Positions 24,021 to 35,095 of a stretch of 64,000 nt of DNA are shown piece by piece; within the stretch, counting starts at the first letter, position 1, and each line of letters opens with the position of its first letter. The notes under the pieces are model-generated. The model had not been told where the DNA came from. It saw only the letters and a program-made list of their open reading frames with translations, and searched no databases. The stretch comes from Brachyhypopomus gauderio. Lineage: Eukaryota; Chordata; Actinopteri; Gymnotiformes; Hypopomidae. Both the position numbers and the translations under genes were made by a program. The stretch spans positions 10,841,766 through 10,905,765 of the forward strand of contig NC_135223.1 of the NCBI RefSeq assembly GCF_052324685.1, in the 5' to 3' direction.

Positions 24021-26937
24021 AATGCTCCATGTTATATTCTTGGAAAGTGGAATGGTTGCAGTTGTGCCATCTGAATGGTATAATGCTGGAGAGACACTTT
24101 GGCCAACTTACAACACTGACAAACGTGTGGATAAAGCAGTTCAACAGAGAGAGCTGCCTGGAGAGGACTGGTGGGACCACTTTGATTGCACTGTTCTAAA
24201 GACATGTGGTATTTTCAGCTGTTTCGTGTATTGTTCAACTGTAGCTCTCTAGTGTCTAATCCTTATTATTCATTATTAATCAATATTAGTACTACACTCA
24301 TGCACATGAGCCAAGATTCTTTCTGTTGCAGACAACTACTTAACAGCACGCCAGGCTTTGAAAAAGTCTTTAAATTGCAGCACTTCTGACATTCAGTCAG
24401 AGGAAGAGGTAGACTCAAGGCCTCTGAGAAAACCCAAGCGAATGTTAGTTTCAATATTTCAGAATTAAAATAGTGACTAATTTTTTTTTACTGCTGTAAA
24501 AAATAATTTGTCTTGTTTTTTCAGCCACTATCTGGGAGAGTCTGATGAAGATAGTGATGAGAGTGATTTGAGAGTTCCATTAAAGAAACAACGTGCTCAT
24601 CAACCAGCACCTTCTCAGGCCCCTCAGATCCCCCCTCCATCTGCTCTGGCTCCGGTCCTCCCTACAGAGATCTTGGCCCCTCGGGTAACTCATTCACCAG
24701 CTGATTCCATCCCACCTGCATCATCGATTTACCGTCCTGACATTAACTTCAGTACTGGGGAGGGTCATGTCGTGGAAATTTTCTAATAAATGGATGAGGA
24801 CTCAGACGTGGTTAAAATGATTGATTTAATAAGACAAAAATCACGCAGACATGAGAGTCTCATTCAAGCATGACACTCTGAAGGAAGAGGGCAGTCCTCT
24901 TCCCTTTTATACACAGTTCAACAGTTCTAACAGGCAAGTTATTATTAGCACAGCATGTACGAAAACAGGGGTATCCAGCAGGCTACTTTTACCTAACGTG
25001 TGTGTATCTCCTAATATGGACTCTCCTAGAGTTAGTGGAAGAAACTGGTGTATCAATAGAATGCAAAGACAGCTGAATCCCAGGATAGTGGACTAGTGAC
25101 ACTCAGTTGACAAAGTACTCTGAACTTCTGCACTTTGCCTGACCTTGGCCATAGTATGGAACACATGAGCTAAACCTGGTTACACTGAATCACACTAAGT
25201 CAGTGTGTAGTCCTTCTGCTTAGCCAAAATGGACAAATACTAACTCATTAGAGATTATTATAATACTTATCAATGATAATTAATCAATAATCAATTTCTG
25301 TCACAGTCATCAATTCTTTCGTCCAACTTGCAGAGCTGCAAGGACAGGAATTGGACCCATTCCATGCACTGGTAAGCTTAATTAAGTTGTCTTATTCTTA
25401 TTATGGTTGTGCATTGCAAAGCATTATTATTGTTGTCTTTTATTTAGTTGGCTTGTCAAAGCCAAATTACTGTTCTTCACTTTCCTCTTAATATTAGTGG
25501 TTAATGAAATTTGTTTGTGGGTTTTTTGATTGAAACATTTTAACTATTAATTCTTCTGTAACATTATAGCTGCTCAACTGCATATGTTGACACTGCTGGA
25601 GCAGATTAAGCATCAGCAAACTCAAATACTGGGAGCACTAGGTAACCTGAACACCAGATCTGATGTAAACGAAGGATCCCAGGGGTTTCAGTTCCCATTG
25701 GAAACCACTGAGGAGGTGGAACAGAGGAGGAGGGCAAGATACCAAAAAAGTAGCTTGGAACATTTTGGCGTACATCTTCAAAGATAATGTTGCCAAAAAA
25801 ATTAGTTGGAAGGGTGCCAACCAAAAGATGAAATTTAGCACAATGAACATAAGTGCTTCTTATCCATAACTATTACCAGTGTAGGCTGAACTGTAGTGGA
25901 AGTGGAAGTTTCCTCTTGCCTTATTTACAAGTGATTAGGTCTTGTCCTGCCTGATCACGTGGCCATGAAACTAATATTTTGTTTTTAGGAAAGTAGCGAC
26001 GTGGCCTTCTCCATGGCAGACTGGAGTTTGATTCCCTAGCCAGACAAGCATGCCACGCTATGAGTAGTCGGGCAAGACATGATGTATTTGTAATGGGAAT
26101 CATTCAGTTTAAAAAAATGTCAATCATGTGCTGTAAATGAAAAAGTTGACTTTTGCATTTTTTGACTTACACTGTTTTTAGGAAATACAATACAGGAATA
26201 TAAATCATCTGAACCAGACCTAGGAAGTCTTTTTAGGCAGTGTTTCTAGATTGTAGCAATGTTTTGAATCAACACAAAAGAATGTAGTCGATTAAGTTGA
26301 TATAGATTCCCAACACACAAACACACACACTCCTCATGATACCCAACTTTCTCAAACTGTATTACAAACTTTTAGTGTAATGACAAAAGTAATTACTGTA
26401 ATGTTAGGTATATTGCTAGTTTGAAAAGCTGGCTAATTTGTCAAGAAAATGTGTCATCGTTTTACTGATTAGGTACTTATTGACGTTTTCACATAGGAGC
26501 TGTACGGAGATGTAAGCAGCAATGCCACTGAAGCAGAAATCACCAAACATGCTATCCGTTGGTTCAATCTTGCGTCGGACCGTGGAGGCGGACGCAGGGA
26601 GCGATATAGGTTTGTGTTTCAAGTAGTGAACAATAATACAATTTCACAAAAATAATACATTAATACAATTTTTCAAAAACTTTCACAAAAAGTGAAATTT
26701 AAGAATAAAAGTTAAATGATAAAGGAATTATATACAGTTTATATACACTCCTGCCTTTAGTCTTTTGTAGAAAGTCTTACCATCTTCGATTTACCGACTT
26801 ACCATCTCCGATTACTATGTAAATACTTTTAAGGAGCTCTTGTGAAATCTTAAAAACATACTGGGTTTCTCAGTAATAATTTTTTTCTTTTGTTTCTTTC
26901 AGGTCATCCACAGCTGGCCAAACCACAGACAATTAAA
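24021..26937 (+). pseudogene. DUF4806-like transposon-encoded protein, decayed
   Basis: A multi-exon gene follows the transposase on the same strand. Exon 1 (24021-24206) reads VAVVPSEWYNAGETLWPTYN, with a WPTY motif common in this family. The next exons read ARQALKKSLNCSTSDIQSEE (about 24332-24440) and YLGESDEDSDESDLRVPLKK followed by a proline-rich stretch (24525-24777). A solo LTR then interrupts. Later exons carry LLEQIKHQQTQILGALGNLN (about 25570), VAWNILAYIFKDNVAKKISW followed by KGANQK (about 25750-25830, the DUF4806 core, in a shifted frame) and AEITKHAIRWFNLASDRGGG with a basic tail (about 26497-26609). The last short exon ends at TAA near 26937. Function is unknown, and neighbours of this type recur next to TNP2-like transposases. 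It is broken by a frameshift or deletion near 25730 and by the LTR. Confidence 0.6.
24778..25315 (-). mobile_element. Solo LTR in the DUF4806-like gene (fossil)
   Basis: On the minus strand it starts TGTGACAGAAATTGATTATT and ends CCACGACA. GTCA(T) is duplicated on both sides (24774-24778 and 25316-25320), and host coding sequence continues directly on either side. At about 538 bp with no internal region it fits a solo LTR. Its family differs from the TGTCACG elements. Confidence 0.65.
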
Positions 26938-27160
26938 ATGTAAAAAAAAAAATGAAATGAAATAAAATGAAAAAAATGAAATTAAAATGTTAAAATAAAG
27001 TGTTGCTGTCGCTTATGAATTATTTATTTTGTATATGCTTGTTTTAATTTAATTAATTGAAACATAACATTCATGTTTTAATCTATTTGGAAAGTACTGG
27101 TGTTAATATATAAAGCCTAGTAGGTAAAATATTGATGGCATGCACGTTGTGCATCTAAAC
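26938..27160. other. 3' flank of the DUF4806-like gene
   Basis: A-rich sequence with AATAAA-like motifs (AAATAAAATG, AAAATAAAG near 26955-27000) that could serve for polyadenylation. No coding frame is seen. Confidence 0.35.
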
Positions 27161-27516
27161 ACCGGCCAAGATCCGTTTTATGGACCCAGCCCAGAAATTA
27201 TGGTAGGTCCGGCCCAGATCTGGGCCAAATACTTTTTGCTATCTGGGCCAGAGGTGTGCGCCTCCGGTCCGGAACCAATCCGAATGTGAAATAAGGATAC
27301 AGAGGTGATCCGGATTTGGGCCGGATGTGTGAAAAAAAAATCGCAGAGACCCGGCCCGGTGTTGGGCCAGTGTTGGCTCAAATCCGGAAACCGGATCTGT
27401 ACCGGTATTGGCCCACTGTGCAAAAGGACAAAGGGCCAGATCCGTTTTACGGACCTGGGCCCGAACTTCTGGATAATTTGCGCCGGATCTGGCCCAGATC
27501 ATTTTTGCTATGTGGG
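27161..27516. repeat. Right subterminal region of the 19-kb transposon
   Basis: Repeated GGCCCAGATCTGG, CCGGATCTG and AGATCCGTTTTA motifs in both orientations lead to the terminal TGCTATGTGGG. The matching left end is at 8522. Confidence 0.7.
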
Positions 27517-27775
27517 CAGCTAGCACTAGCGAGGTAACTAACTAACTATTATTTAACGTATAGCTAGTTCCATTAGTCATCCCACGGAGTGGTAAAACAG
27601 TCTATATTATTATGATATATATTATATTACGAATGATACTGACAGCTTTAGTTAACAATATCTAGCTAGGTTAGCAAGCCAAGTAACGTCAGCTATTAAT
27701 TGTTTGGTTTACATCAGTACCAATAAAGTTCATGAGACACACCAAGTTATTAAGTGTTGTTGTTTATTCAGTGTC
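27517..27775. other. No recognisable feature
   Basis: AT-rich flank with scattered CTAGCTA motifs. No gene is seen. Confidence 0.3.
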
Positions 27776-27779
27776 CAAC

Positions 27780-28085
27780 ATAGTCAGAGCTAGATGCTAC
27801 CGAGCAGAGCTAGATGCTAGCGGATCAGAGCTAGTTTCAGAGCCGGTTTCAGTGGAACAGTTGCTGTCCGCTGGGAGTAGACACTCGTCCACCACAAACG
27901 TGTACTCCCAGCCGACAGCTTGCTCTTTTCTAGCTAGATGCTAGCGGATCGGAGCTAGATGCTAGCGGATCGGCGCTAGATGCTAGCGGATCGGATATTC
28001 CACAACCTCCGCCTCTGGTGGACGAGCGTGTACTCCCAGCCGAGAGCTTGATCTTTCAAATGCGGACAGCAACTGTTCCACTCAA
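27780..28085. repeat. Inverted repeat enclosing 21-bp GCTAGATGCTAGCGGATC repeats
   Basis: The arms at about 27852-27895 and 28015-28080 share, inverted, GGAACAGTTGCTGTCCGC and (less exactly) ACTCGTCCACCA. Between the arms, three direct copies of a 21-bp unit GAGCTAGATGCTAGCGGATCG lie at about 27935-27995, and related copies occur just upstream (27785-27835). No coding content is seen. It may be a non-autonomous transposon of unknown family. Confidence 0.55.
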
Positions 28086-28349
28086 CCCGGCTGGGAACAG
28101 TAACAGTACAGGGGACAGTAACAGGGAACAGCACCATCTTTTAGTCACAAGCTTCCTACTATGTAGTCTGCAGCAGTGAAATGCTGGCTACACACAAAGA
28201 TGCTCTGTATCACAAAGTTTTCCCCTTCATCTCTCCTAATTGCACAAACCCATTTTCGTTTCTGCTCGTTGTCAGCCGGTGATTGCCGCCAGAGCGAACT
28301 AGTAACTCATTGAATCATATATGTGGATCAGACGTAAATAAACTGGATT

Positions 28350-28443
28350 TTTTTTTTGAGATACCGGAAGTGTGGCGTGAGAGCGTGTGAAAAAGGTCAA
28401 ATGCGTGTGTCTCACGCTCAATGCGTGAGAGTTGGCAAGCCTG
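28350..28443 (-). repeat. Fragment of the MITE family found at 15829
   Basis: In reverse complement it reads CTCACGCATTGAGCGTGAG, ACACACGCATTTGACC and CACGCCACACTTCCGG, closely following the MITE at 15829-16059. Confidence 0.6.
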
Positions 28444-28542
28444 TTACCCTGTGACGAGAACTTCCGGAAGAAAAAATGCGGAAGTGTGAAAAGGGCCTAT
28501 TTATGTTAAGAATAAGGGCGTAGAGGGCCCTGACACACACAA

Positions 28543-28578
28543 TAAATATATATCTATATATATATCTATATATATATA

Positions 28579-28613
<35 letters not shown>

Positions 28614-28630
28614 TACACACACATACATAT
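28543..28630. repeat. (TA)n/(CA)n compound microsatellite
   Basis: Runs of TATATATC and TATA followed by CACACACA. Confidence 0.9.
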
Positions 28631-29887
28631 TAGAGGTGTGCCAAAAAATCGATTCATATATTAAAAATCGATTCTCATTTACTACGATTCAGAATCGATT
28701 TTAAATGTCCCAAAATCGATTCTAAGTCGCGTTACGTAATTACAAAATTACGCGAGACTTTACGCAGCAGGTTCTGGGACACACTGCGGAAAGGTTTCAA
28801 GACAGATGGAGGAAAGAGATATTCAACCTGTTCCGTCTTCATTTAAGGCAAAAATATGGGTTCATTTTGGTATTTATGAATGCCAGGGAAGACCGAACTT
28901 GACACAATGTAGCTCGTGTGCAAGGCGTGTGTAACGCGGTGAGCACGGGAACGTACACACAGCGTGAAATAATATAGAGAAGGGTGGACACGAGTGCCGG
29001 CTCGCAAAAGCAATACGTTTGACACACGTCACATGTATTAGCAAGGGAAACACGCACAGCGACCCAGAATGAACAAACAAAACACCACGAGAGACTCAAA
29101 GCACAAGTGAATAGAAATCAAAACCGTGAGGGCATGGAGCAAATAGAAACAAAAAAACCACGCGCAAAATACAACGCGGGAAAACTAACAGTTAACCGTA
29201 GTGAGACGGGAGAAAGAAACAAAATAACAGTAACTAAAAAACAGCACGGATAAATGCAACGCGAAAACGAAACCAAGGACACCAGAAGTAGTAATTGGCA
29301 AAAAACGCCGCAGCAAAATAAAACCCTTCACAAAAATAAAGGCAAAACGGATAGGAAGAAATGCGAGATTGGGAAAACTTGAGATGGGTCAGGAAGCGAC
29401 GCAGGAGATAGATACTCGAATAAGTAAAGAGAAAGCATAACAGAGGTGTCGAGACACCTTCAAACGAGAAGCAACCACAGAGAAAGCAGAGACTGGCTGA
29501 GAACGTATGGTTACGCCACCTATAGTCTGGGACTGACTCTGGTGCCCCTAGCCACGGCTGGGGGAACAGCATCCGAGCCAGCCCTGACAGCTTGTAAAAT
29601 GAAGCTCAAGAATTTTGGTAACAACAAAAAGCATTTTATTTTACCAAAGCACATTATTTTTGTTAATTAAATGTGAAAGACACTTTGTTTTCTGTATTTG
29701 TCATTCTGTCTTGCAAAGCAGACTAGTAGATCATGCAGATTTTATAGACTTAAGCAGAAATTTTTATAAATCAAATCGTTTTTTTTAATCGAAAATCGTT
29801 TTGAATCGAAAATCGATTTTGAATTGAATTGTGGCCCCCAAAATCGGAATCGAATCAAATCGTAAGATAGTAAACGATTCCCACCCG
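28631..29887. mobile_element. hAT-like element with AATCGATT ends, containing a solo LTR
   Basis: The left end, TAGAGGTGTGCCAAAAAATC, continues into repeated AAAATCGATT. The right end at about 29760-29887 has the same AAAATCGATTTT motifs and stops at ACGATTCCCACCC. This pattern is typical of fish hAT elements. The short open frame inside (about 28810-28900) carries no known domain. Confidence 0.6.
28896..29589 (-). mobile_element. Probable solo LTR (fossil)
   Basis: On the minus strand it begins TGTCAGGGCTGGCTCGGATG. It is CpG-containing, promoter-like sequence of about 690 bp lying between the two halves of a hAT element. A short direct repeat CTTG flanks it (near 28892-28895 and 29591-29594), so the left border is approximate. 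No coding region is present. Confidence 0.5.
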
Positions 29888-30484
29888 ACGCGATTTAAAA
29901 AATTAATCGAATTAATCGGAAGCTTTGTAATTAATCAAAATTAATCGCATTTTTAATCGCATTTCAGTATTTAACATGAGAAATATTAATTTAAGTTTGA
30001 ATGATGAATGAATCAATGAACATAATCATAAACTTCAACATCTTGTTTATTTTTCCACCAGTCTACTACGAAGACCAATATATGTGTAGTGTGCAGAAAA
30101 CAGTTCAGAACATTGGAAATTCTGACCAAAAATGTTGTTTAATTTAGGGAGTTTTGCTCAGGATATTGGAAGAATTGAAGTAAATCAGATGTTTTTTAAT
30201 ACCATTTTAGATGGTAGACTTTCTTTAATTTCCCAGGCCTCTGCCATAGGCATCTTCATAGTGCCTAGAAGTGGTCTTCTGCATGCTCAAAGCAAATGAC
30301 TGGATCTTCATCATCTATAGATTCATCATCTATAATATGAGCTGTCACACCAAGATCATTCTTGTTGCTAACAGAGGTCCAGTGATCCCCAGTCAGAGCC
30401 ACATTTGTGGCACTCTTCACAATAACCTGTTTTAATTCTTTCCTCATCATACAGCTGCTGGATTTTCTTCGACATTGTCTTTCT

Positions 30485-30592
30485 GGGGTGAGTTTCCCAA
30501 AACGTTCTTAGTGCCAAGTACTTCGTCACCTCGTTCTTACGTACGAGGTTAAGAAGTACTTGGCGCTAAGAACGTTTTGGGAAACTCACCCC
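30485..30592. mobile_element. Fold-back (palindromic) element
   Basis: The arms GGGGTGAGTTTCCCAAAACG and CGTTTTGGGAAACTCACCCC are perfect inverses. The inner arms (CTTAGTGCCAAGTACTT / AAGTACTTGGCGCTAAG) are near-inverses with a small loop. CTGG is repeated on both sides. The same family occurs at 46698 and 49387. Confidence 0.85.
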
Positions 30593-30896
30593 TGGACGGT
30601 AGTTCGTAACTTGCATCAGTTGACGCAATTCGCAGCGCTTCTTGTAAGCATTTATCTTCGACCACAGAGAGCGGACAACACAAATAATGTGACGCATCAT
30701 GTATAAACGCGTGCGGAGTCGCGCGCTACGGCCATTCGCGAAAGTTTAATCCAGTCTTAATGGTCCAATGAAGGTCATTTAAAAACCAGGACGTTTCCTC
30801 ACAGGATGTGAATTACGGACGTTTGGTCACCCTATCGTACTAGGAATACATTTAGCAGCTAAGTTATCATTACTGACCTGCGCGTTAGGCTGGGCG

Positions 30897-31198
30897 TACA
30901 CTGTGCGATTTTTGGCCCATTTTCAGCTGATTTTTCACTCGTTTCGGCTCAATCGCGTGTCGTGCATCGTATAGTTTACACAGGTAAACGAGGAACGATT
31001 CACACCTCACGACCAACTCCCGATCAGAAATCGCAGCGTCGCAAGAACATCAAACATGTTTGAAATTCAAATCGCTCCTCGTGAGAGTATCGCACTGTTG
31101 AAGCAGCTCCACGAGCCGACTCTCCCTGCGATTTAGTCGTACAGTTTGAGCTGGAGCTGAGTACACGATTTAAAATATCGCACAGTGTACGCCCAGCT
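30897..31198. mobile_element. Harbinger-type MITE with TTA target duplication
   Basis: The ends are GGCTGGGCGTACACTGTGCG and, inverted, AGCTGGGCGTACACTGTGCG. A TTA triplet flanks it on both sides (30894-30896 and 31199-31201). At 302 bp it is non-coding and inserted in the BED exon of the hAT. Confidence 0.85.
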
Positions 31199-31544
31199 TT
31201 AGCCGCAACATGTTTTGCGTTGAGGTGGTAACGAAGGGTGGAAGTGGTCCTGTGATAAGCGAACTCCTTCCTACATAAAGTGTAAATAACACTATTTTTG
31301 TTTGTACTTTCATCTGAAAGTTTCTTATATTTAAATTTCCCATCCACCAGCGTAGCCTCTTCAGTCATCTCCATCATGATCATCTTATTGTGTGTCCATA
31401 ATCTGTATGCCCGGAACTCGCGCACTGAGAAACATTCCACGGTGCAAAAGTGTCTCGTCCGTTAAATGCGTTAATTTTTTTAGTGCGTTAATTTTCCTGT
31501 AATTAATTAATCGAAATTAACGCGTTAAAGTCCCACCACTAATA

Positions 31545-32390
31545 TATATATATCTCTCAATGATTACAGATTTGGTTTACTTTCAGTCATATCTTCAGTT
31601 TATATTTAAAATTCCCATAATTCGTGCATGTTCGCAACTCAGTTGGTAGACCATTCCAGTATTGGCTAGCTCTAATGGAAAAACTTTGCCCAAACTTACT
31701 CCATCTATATTGTACAATACAATCCCCTCTAATAGATGACCTTGTTACCATACTACCCCTCCTATCTTTGTTTTACAAACTCTCTCAGTGGAGGAGGAGC
31801 AAACCCATATAAAATCTTAAAAATGAGACAGACATCTAAGAGATGTTTAAAACTATCAAAGCTGAGTAAGTTATACTTTTGTACTATATGACAACAGTGA
31901 TAACTATTGGGCTTCTTATCTAATATTTTTAATGCTTGTTTATAAAGAGATTCAATAGGTTTCAAAATTGACAAGCTTGTTTGTGACCAGCTTGTAAAAC
32001 AGTATGTTATATGAGAAACAATCATAGCATGCATAAAAGGTTTAGCTGCTTCTGTCATTAAATATATGTGCCTGAAATTAGCCAAGTTCAATTTAATAGT
32101 ATTTGTCACTTTTTTAACTTGCTTTTTAAATGACATATTTGAATGTAGAATGATTCCAAGATATTTGATATCAGACACGAACTTAAGCTTTTCTCCTTTA
32201 ACCAGCACGTCAGCTTGAACCGTTTCTGTCAATTTCCATGAAAAAAAAACAGTTTTATTTAAGTTTAGATATAAACATGAATTTGTTAGCCAATCAGAGA
32301 TTAGGACCATAGCTGCAGTTAACTCACTTGCAGCTTGCTGTTTATCTTTAGCATGCACATAAAGTTTGCAGATGAACAAACTGACGGCAG
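31545..32390 (-). pseudogene. 5'-truncated LINE reverse transcriptase C-terminal part
   Basis: One frame of 205 residues (31762-32379) shows LYVHAKDKQQAASELTAAMV, DWLTNSCLYLNLNKTVFF, KYLGIILHSNMSFKKQV and FVSHITYC-like motifs (MIVSHITYCFTSW). These are the thumb and connection part of a non-LTR reverse transcriptase of the L2/Rex-type group. The YADD box lies beyond the truncated 5' end and is absent. Similar C-terminal coding can be followed to about 31620 in pieces. Confidence 0.7.
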
Positions 32391-32398
32391 CTCATGAA

Positions 32399-32680
32399 CG
32401 TACACTACCGTTCAAAAGTTTGGGGTCACTTAGAAATTCTTATTTTTGAAAGAAAATCAGTTTTTTTTCAATGTAGCTAACATTAAATGAATCAAAAATA
32501 CACTCTATACATTATTAATGTGGTAAATGACTATTCTAGCTGTAAACGTCTGGTTTTTAATGCAATATCCACATAGATGTATGGAGACCCATTTCAAACA
32601 ACCATCACTCCAGTGTTCTAATGGTACATTGTGTTTGCTAACTGTAAGAACGCACATATTTTTGCCAAGTTGCTATACCT
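32399..32680. repeat. Tc1/mariner-type end repeat
   Basis: Begins TACACTACCGTTCAAAAGTT followed by TGGGGTCAC, a very common end sequence of non-autonomous Tc1/mariner-type elements in fish. The other terminus is not seen, so it is truncated. Confidence 0.6.
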
Positions 32681-32681
32681 G

Positions 32682-32933
32682 CAGGGTTGCCAACGTTCAC
32701 GCATTGAGCCTGAATTGTTTTGAATCCATGATTACACAATGCCAGCCAGCAAAATTCACACTCAATGACGTTTCAATCATATATGAGGAGCTTAAAGAGG
32801 CACAAGTCCTTCAGGTCTTCACTCTGTGGAGAGGTTCACATAACTGCGTGCTTCCACTCAGGTCCTGGAGACCCACCCCTCCACACAGATGCAACACCTC
32901 ACTCCAAGCGATCTTGAAAAGTTGGCAACCCTG
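32682..32933. mobile_element. MITE with CAGGGTTGCCAAC ends
   Basis: The ends are CAGGGTTGCCAACGTT and AAAAGTTGGCAACCCTG, inverted. At 252 bp it is non-coding and hAT-like by its ends. No convincing target duplication is seen. Confidence 0.75.
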
Positions 32934-32984
32934 TATCTGAGCTGTATAAAAAATGCCGAAACAGAGTTTCCTGAAAACAGTGGA

Positions 32985-33275
32985 AATAAAAATCACGATT
33001 TTAAATCGCAATCGCAATTTATAGATAAAAAATTGCAATTAGATTATTTTCCAAAATCGTTCAGCCCTAGTAGGGACTACACCTTTTATTTATTTGACAT
33101 TTGTGAAACAAAATACAATAGTCATTTGTTTATTAAAAATAATAATAAAAAGGCTTTAAAACGGAAATGAGCATAGTATCTGACTTTGGTATCGAAAATG
33201 GTATCAAATTTCAATATTTTTTAAAGTATCGTATCAAAGTTGTAATTCTTAGTATCGTGACAACCCTACTGTAAT
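32985..33275. repeat. Ends of two hAT-like elements
   Basis: About 32990-33068 ends AAAATCGTTCAGCCCTAG (inverse of CTAGGGCTGAACGATTTT). About 33175-33272 ends TATCGTGACAACCCTACTG (inverse of CAGTAGGGTTGTCACGATA). Both are typical hAT termini without a matching left end in view. Confidence 0.5.
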
Positions 33276-33700
33276 TCGTACTATTTTATTATTTATAACA
33301 TTCCTTGTTAATTGTTAGAATTAATACTTATAATATATTTTTATACATTTTGGAATTTTGTCATGTAAAAAATCATAATATATATTTTTTCCGCCGATCG
33401 AATTCCGCAGACAACCGGCTAAAAGGTGATGACCTGCGAATTATTTTTCCCATTAATATCTTATAAAAACCCGTGAAAGAGTGAATTCACAAAAGCTGAA
33501 GCACGAACTGGCGCAGGATCACTAACATAATACAAAAAATAAGTATTAACTAACCTACAAAGTGCAAAATAAATATTAAATTAAGAGCAACATTAAGATA
33601 AAAACTGTACATTCAGATGAAAATAATCAATTTAAATGTGCAATCAAAGAAAATGAGTGAGTGGCAGCGCCAACGTGAATCACGACCTTAGCAACAGTTC
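33276..33700. other. No recognisable feature
   Basis: AT-rich sequence without coding frames. It leads into the GAACGAATCA minisatellite. Confidence 0.3.
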
Positions 33701-35095
33701 TCTGGGTGGCAGTACGTTCAGTGAATGAATCAGAAAATGAACGAGTTTTCAGTTCATGAACGAATCAGAGAGTGAACGAGAGTAGGGTTGGGCGATGTCT
33801 CCTTAATTGACAGACGATGTTGGCAGTGAAACATTGCGATGGACAATGCCATGGGGGGGGGGGGGGGGTGGTTTTTGCATTAAAAAAATTTACAATTACT
33901 CTTAAAAGCCGTTAACATTCTAATACAATTACGCTTGAATGTTAACGTAATTGCGTCAGTTAAAAGCACCACTTTAATTCCGTTTGATAGGCGAGAATTA
34001 GAGAATTAATGGACGAGCAAAGAGCTAAGGCATAAATGGCCATCTATCTGCAGGAAAGTTCTATAGACGGGGATGAGGATCCACTGATATGATGGAAAAA
34101 TAACCAAATCAGGTTTCCGCTAATGGCAAAAGTATCTCTGTATATGCACTACCAGCTTGCCCTCAGAAAGGGTTTTCAGCACCATGGGTAGTGTGGTCAC
34201 CCCAGTCCGCAGCTTATTAAAACCAGATAAGGTAAACATGTTGGTTTTTTTGACCAGAAACATTAGCATTTAACCGTGTTGTTCAACTTATAATAAACAT
34301 GTTTACAAACACCTTCGTGTCAATTTTATATTGTAGCCTTTGCACTGCAAAATTAATGCTTTCGCTGAAGTTGAACGTCATTCTTCGGTTGACAATGAGC
34401 AAGTTTCCCGACGCACAACGAGCAGGCTTATTCTATTTGCATGAATAACAGGAAATGTTTCAAATTAATATAGGCATGTAGAAAAAAACACGAGCTATAA
34501 CCTAGATACAGGCCCGTAGCCAGCATTGTGCTGGGGCGGATCTTTTCCCCCCAAAAGTGTACTTCATGTGGCTCTCTACTCAATGCCCCCTAAATACATG
34601 ACCCCTTTTTCAGCTCGGGAAGATGAAGTTTAGATCGCGACGGAGTATTTTGGGGTGGCATCGTGATGGTTACCATCCATCGCGATGGTGGGTCATAAAT
34701 GACGATGGACGATGATATCGTCCATCAGCACATCCCTAAACAAGAGCCCTCAGTTCATGAACGAATCAGTGACTGAACGAGAGCTTTCAGTTCATGAACG
34801 AATCAGTGACTGAACGAGAGCTTTCAGTTCATGAACGAATCAGAACGAACGAGAGCCCTCAGTACAGTGAACGAATCACTGAACGAATCACGGAGCATGC
34901 GCAGTTCCCTTGGTGATTCGGTGATTCACAGACCACACTGCAGTTCCCCTGACGGCCTGCACGATCGCTGCTGAGCTCAATTACTGAACTGAAAAAGGAA
35001 CGAATCAGCTGAGGAAGTGATTCGATTCAGTTCGTTCACTCGAATTTTTCGTTCATTTGAGTGAATCGTTCGCGAACGACAACACTACTCTGTAG
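33700..35095. repeat. hAT-type repeat with internal 37-bp minisatellite, split by another hAT
   Basis: The tandem unit, about 37 bp, contains CAGTTCATGAACGAATCAGT followed by GACTGAACGAGAGC. Copies lie on both sides of the insertion (33700-33782 and 34739-34870). The right end, TCGTTCGCGAACGACAACACTA, is the inverse of a fish hAT terminus (TAGTGTTGTCGTTCGCGAAC). Confidence 0.65.
33783..34738. mobile_element. hAT-like element with GATGG/CCATC-rich ends
   Basis: The ends are TAGGGTTGGGCGATGTCTCC and, inverted, TAGGGATGTGCTGATGGACG. The flanking octamers AACGAGAG (33775-33782) and AACAAGAG (34739-34746) match at seven of eight positions. A G run lies near 33856-33868. No transposase frame is present. 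Confidence 0.75.

Larger units (their letters stand above)
8522..27516 (+). mobile_element. Large two-gene transposon with TNP2-like transposase and DUF4806 gene, degraded
   Basis: The ends are inverted copies of CCCACATAGC (8522-8531 and 27507-27516). Both subterminal regions carry repeated GGATC/GGCCC motifs and the shared motif AGATCCGTTTTA (about 8638, 27170 and 27437), which ties the two ends to one element. Between them, on one strand, lie a TNP2-like transposase gene (10301 to about 23360) and a DUF4806-like gene (24021-26937). Inserts total more than 10 kb: a hAT stack at 11060-13915, a TIR element at 14167-14553, an L2 LINE at about 15310-22590 with an LTR element inside, and a solo LTR at 24778-25315. 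The protein type suggests the EnSpm/CACTA group, but the ends do not begin CACT and no target duplication is clear, so the superfamily is tentative. Confidence 0.65.
30265..31440 (-). pseudogene. hAT transposase remnant with BED finger
   Basis: The 5' exon (31440 downwards) has an ATG at 31374 (MMEMTEEATLVDGKFKYKKL) and then a BED finger, with CRKEFAYHRTTSTLRYHLNA and the following KHV. Here the first Cys pair is reduced, since SVIYTLCRKEF shows one Cys where two are usual. The frame runs out into the inserted MITE at 31198. Further down (30265-30450) VKSATNVALTGDHWTSVSNK is a recognisable hAT core piece. A fold-back element lies between these parts. The catalytic domain downstream is missing and no function is expected. 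Confidence 0.7.
29888..31537 (-). mobile_element. hAT (ZBED-type) transposon, same family as 93-1303, inverted
   Basis: The 3' end lies at the left (about 29888-30080, inverse of 1120-1303). The 5' end lies at the right and ends GCGTTAAAGTCCCACCACTA. Coding remnants are transposase (30265-30475) and a BED exon (31201-31440). A fold-back element (30485-30592) and a Harbinger-type MITE (30897-31198) have inserted into it. Most of the transposase is deleted. Confidence 0.75.

Noticed and set aside
8522-27516. 3-bp target duplication at the ends of the 19-kb element
   Set aside because: The flanking bases (CCA and CAG) do not match, so none is claimed.
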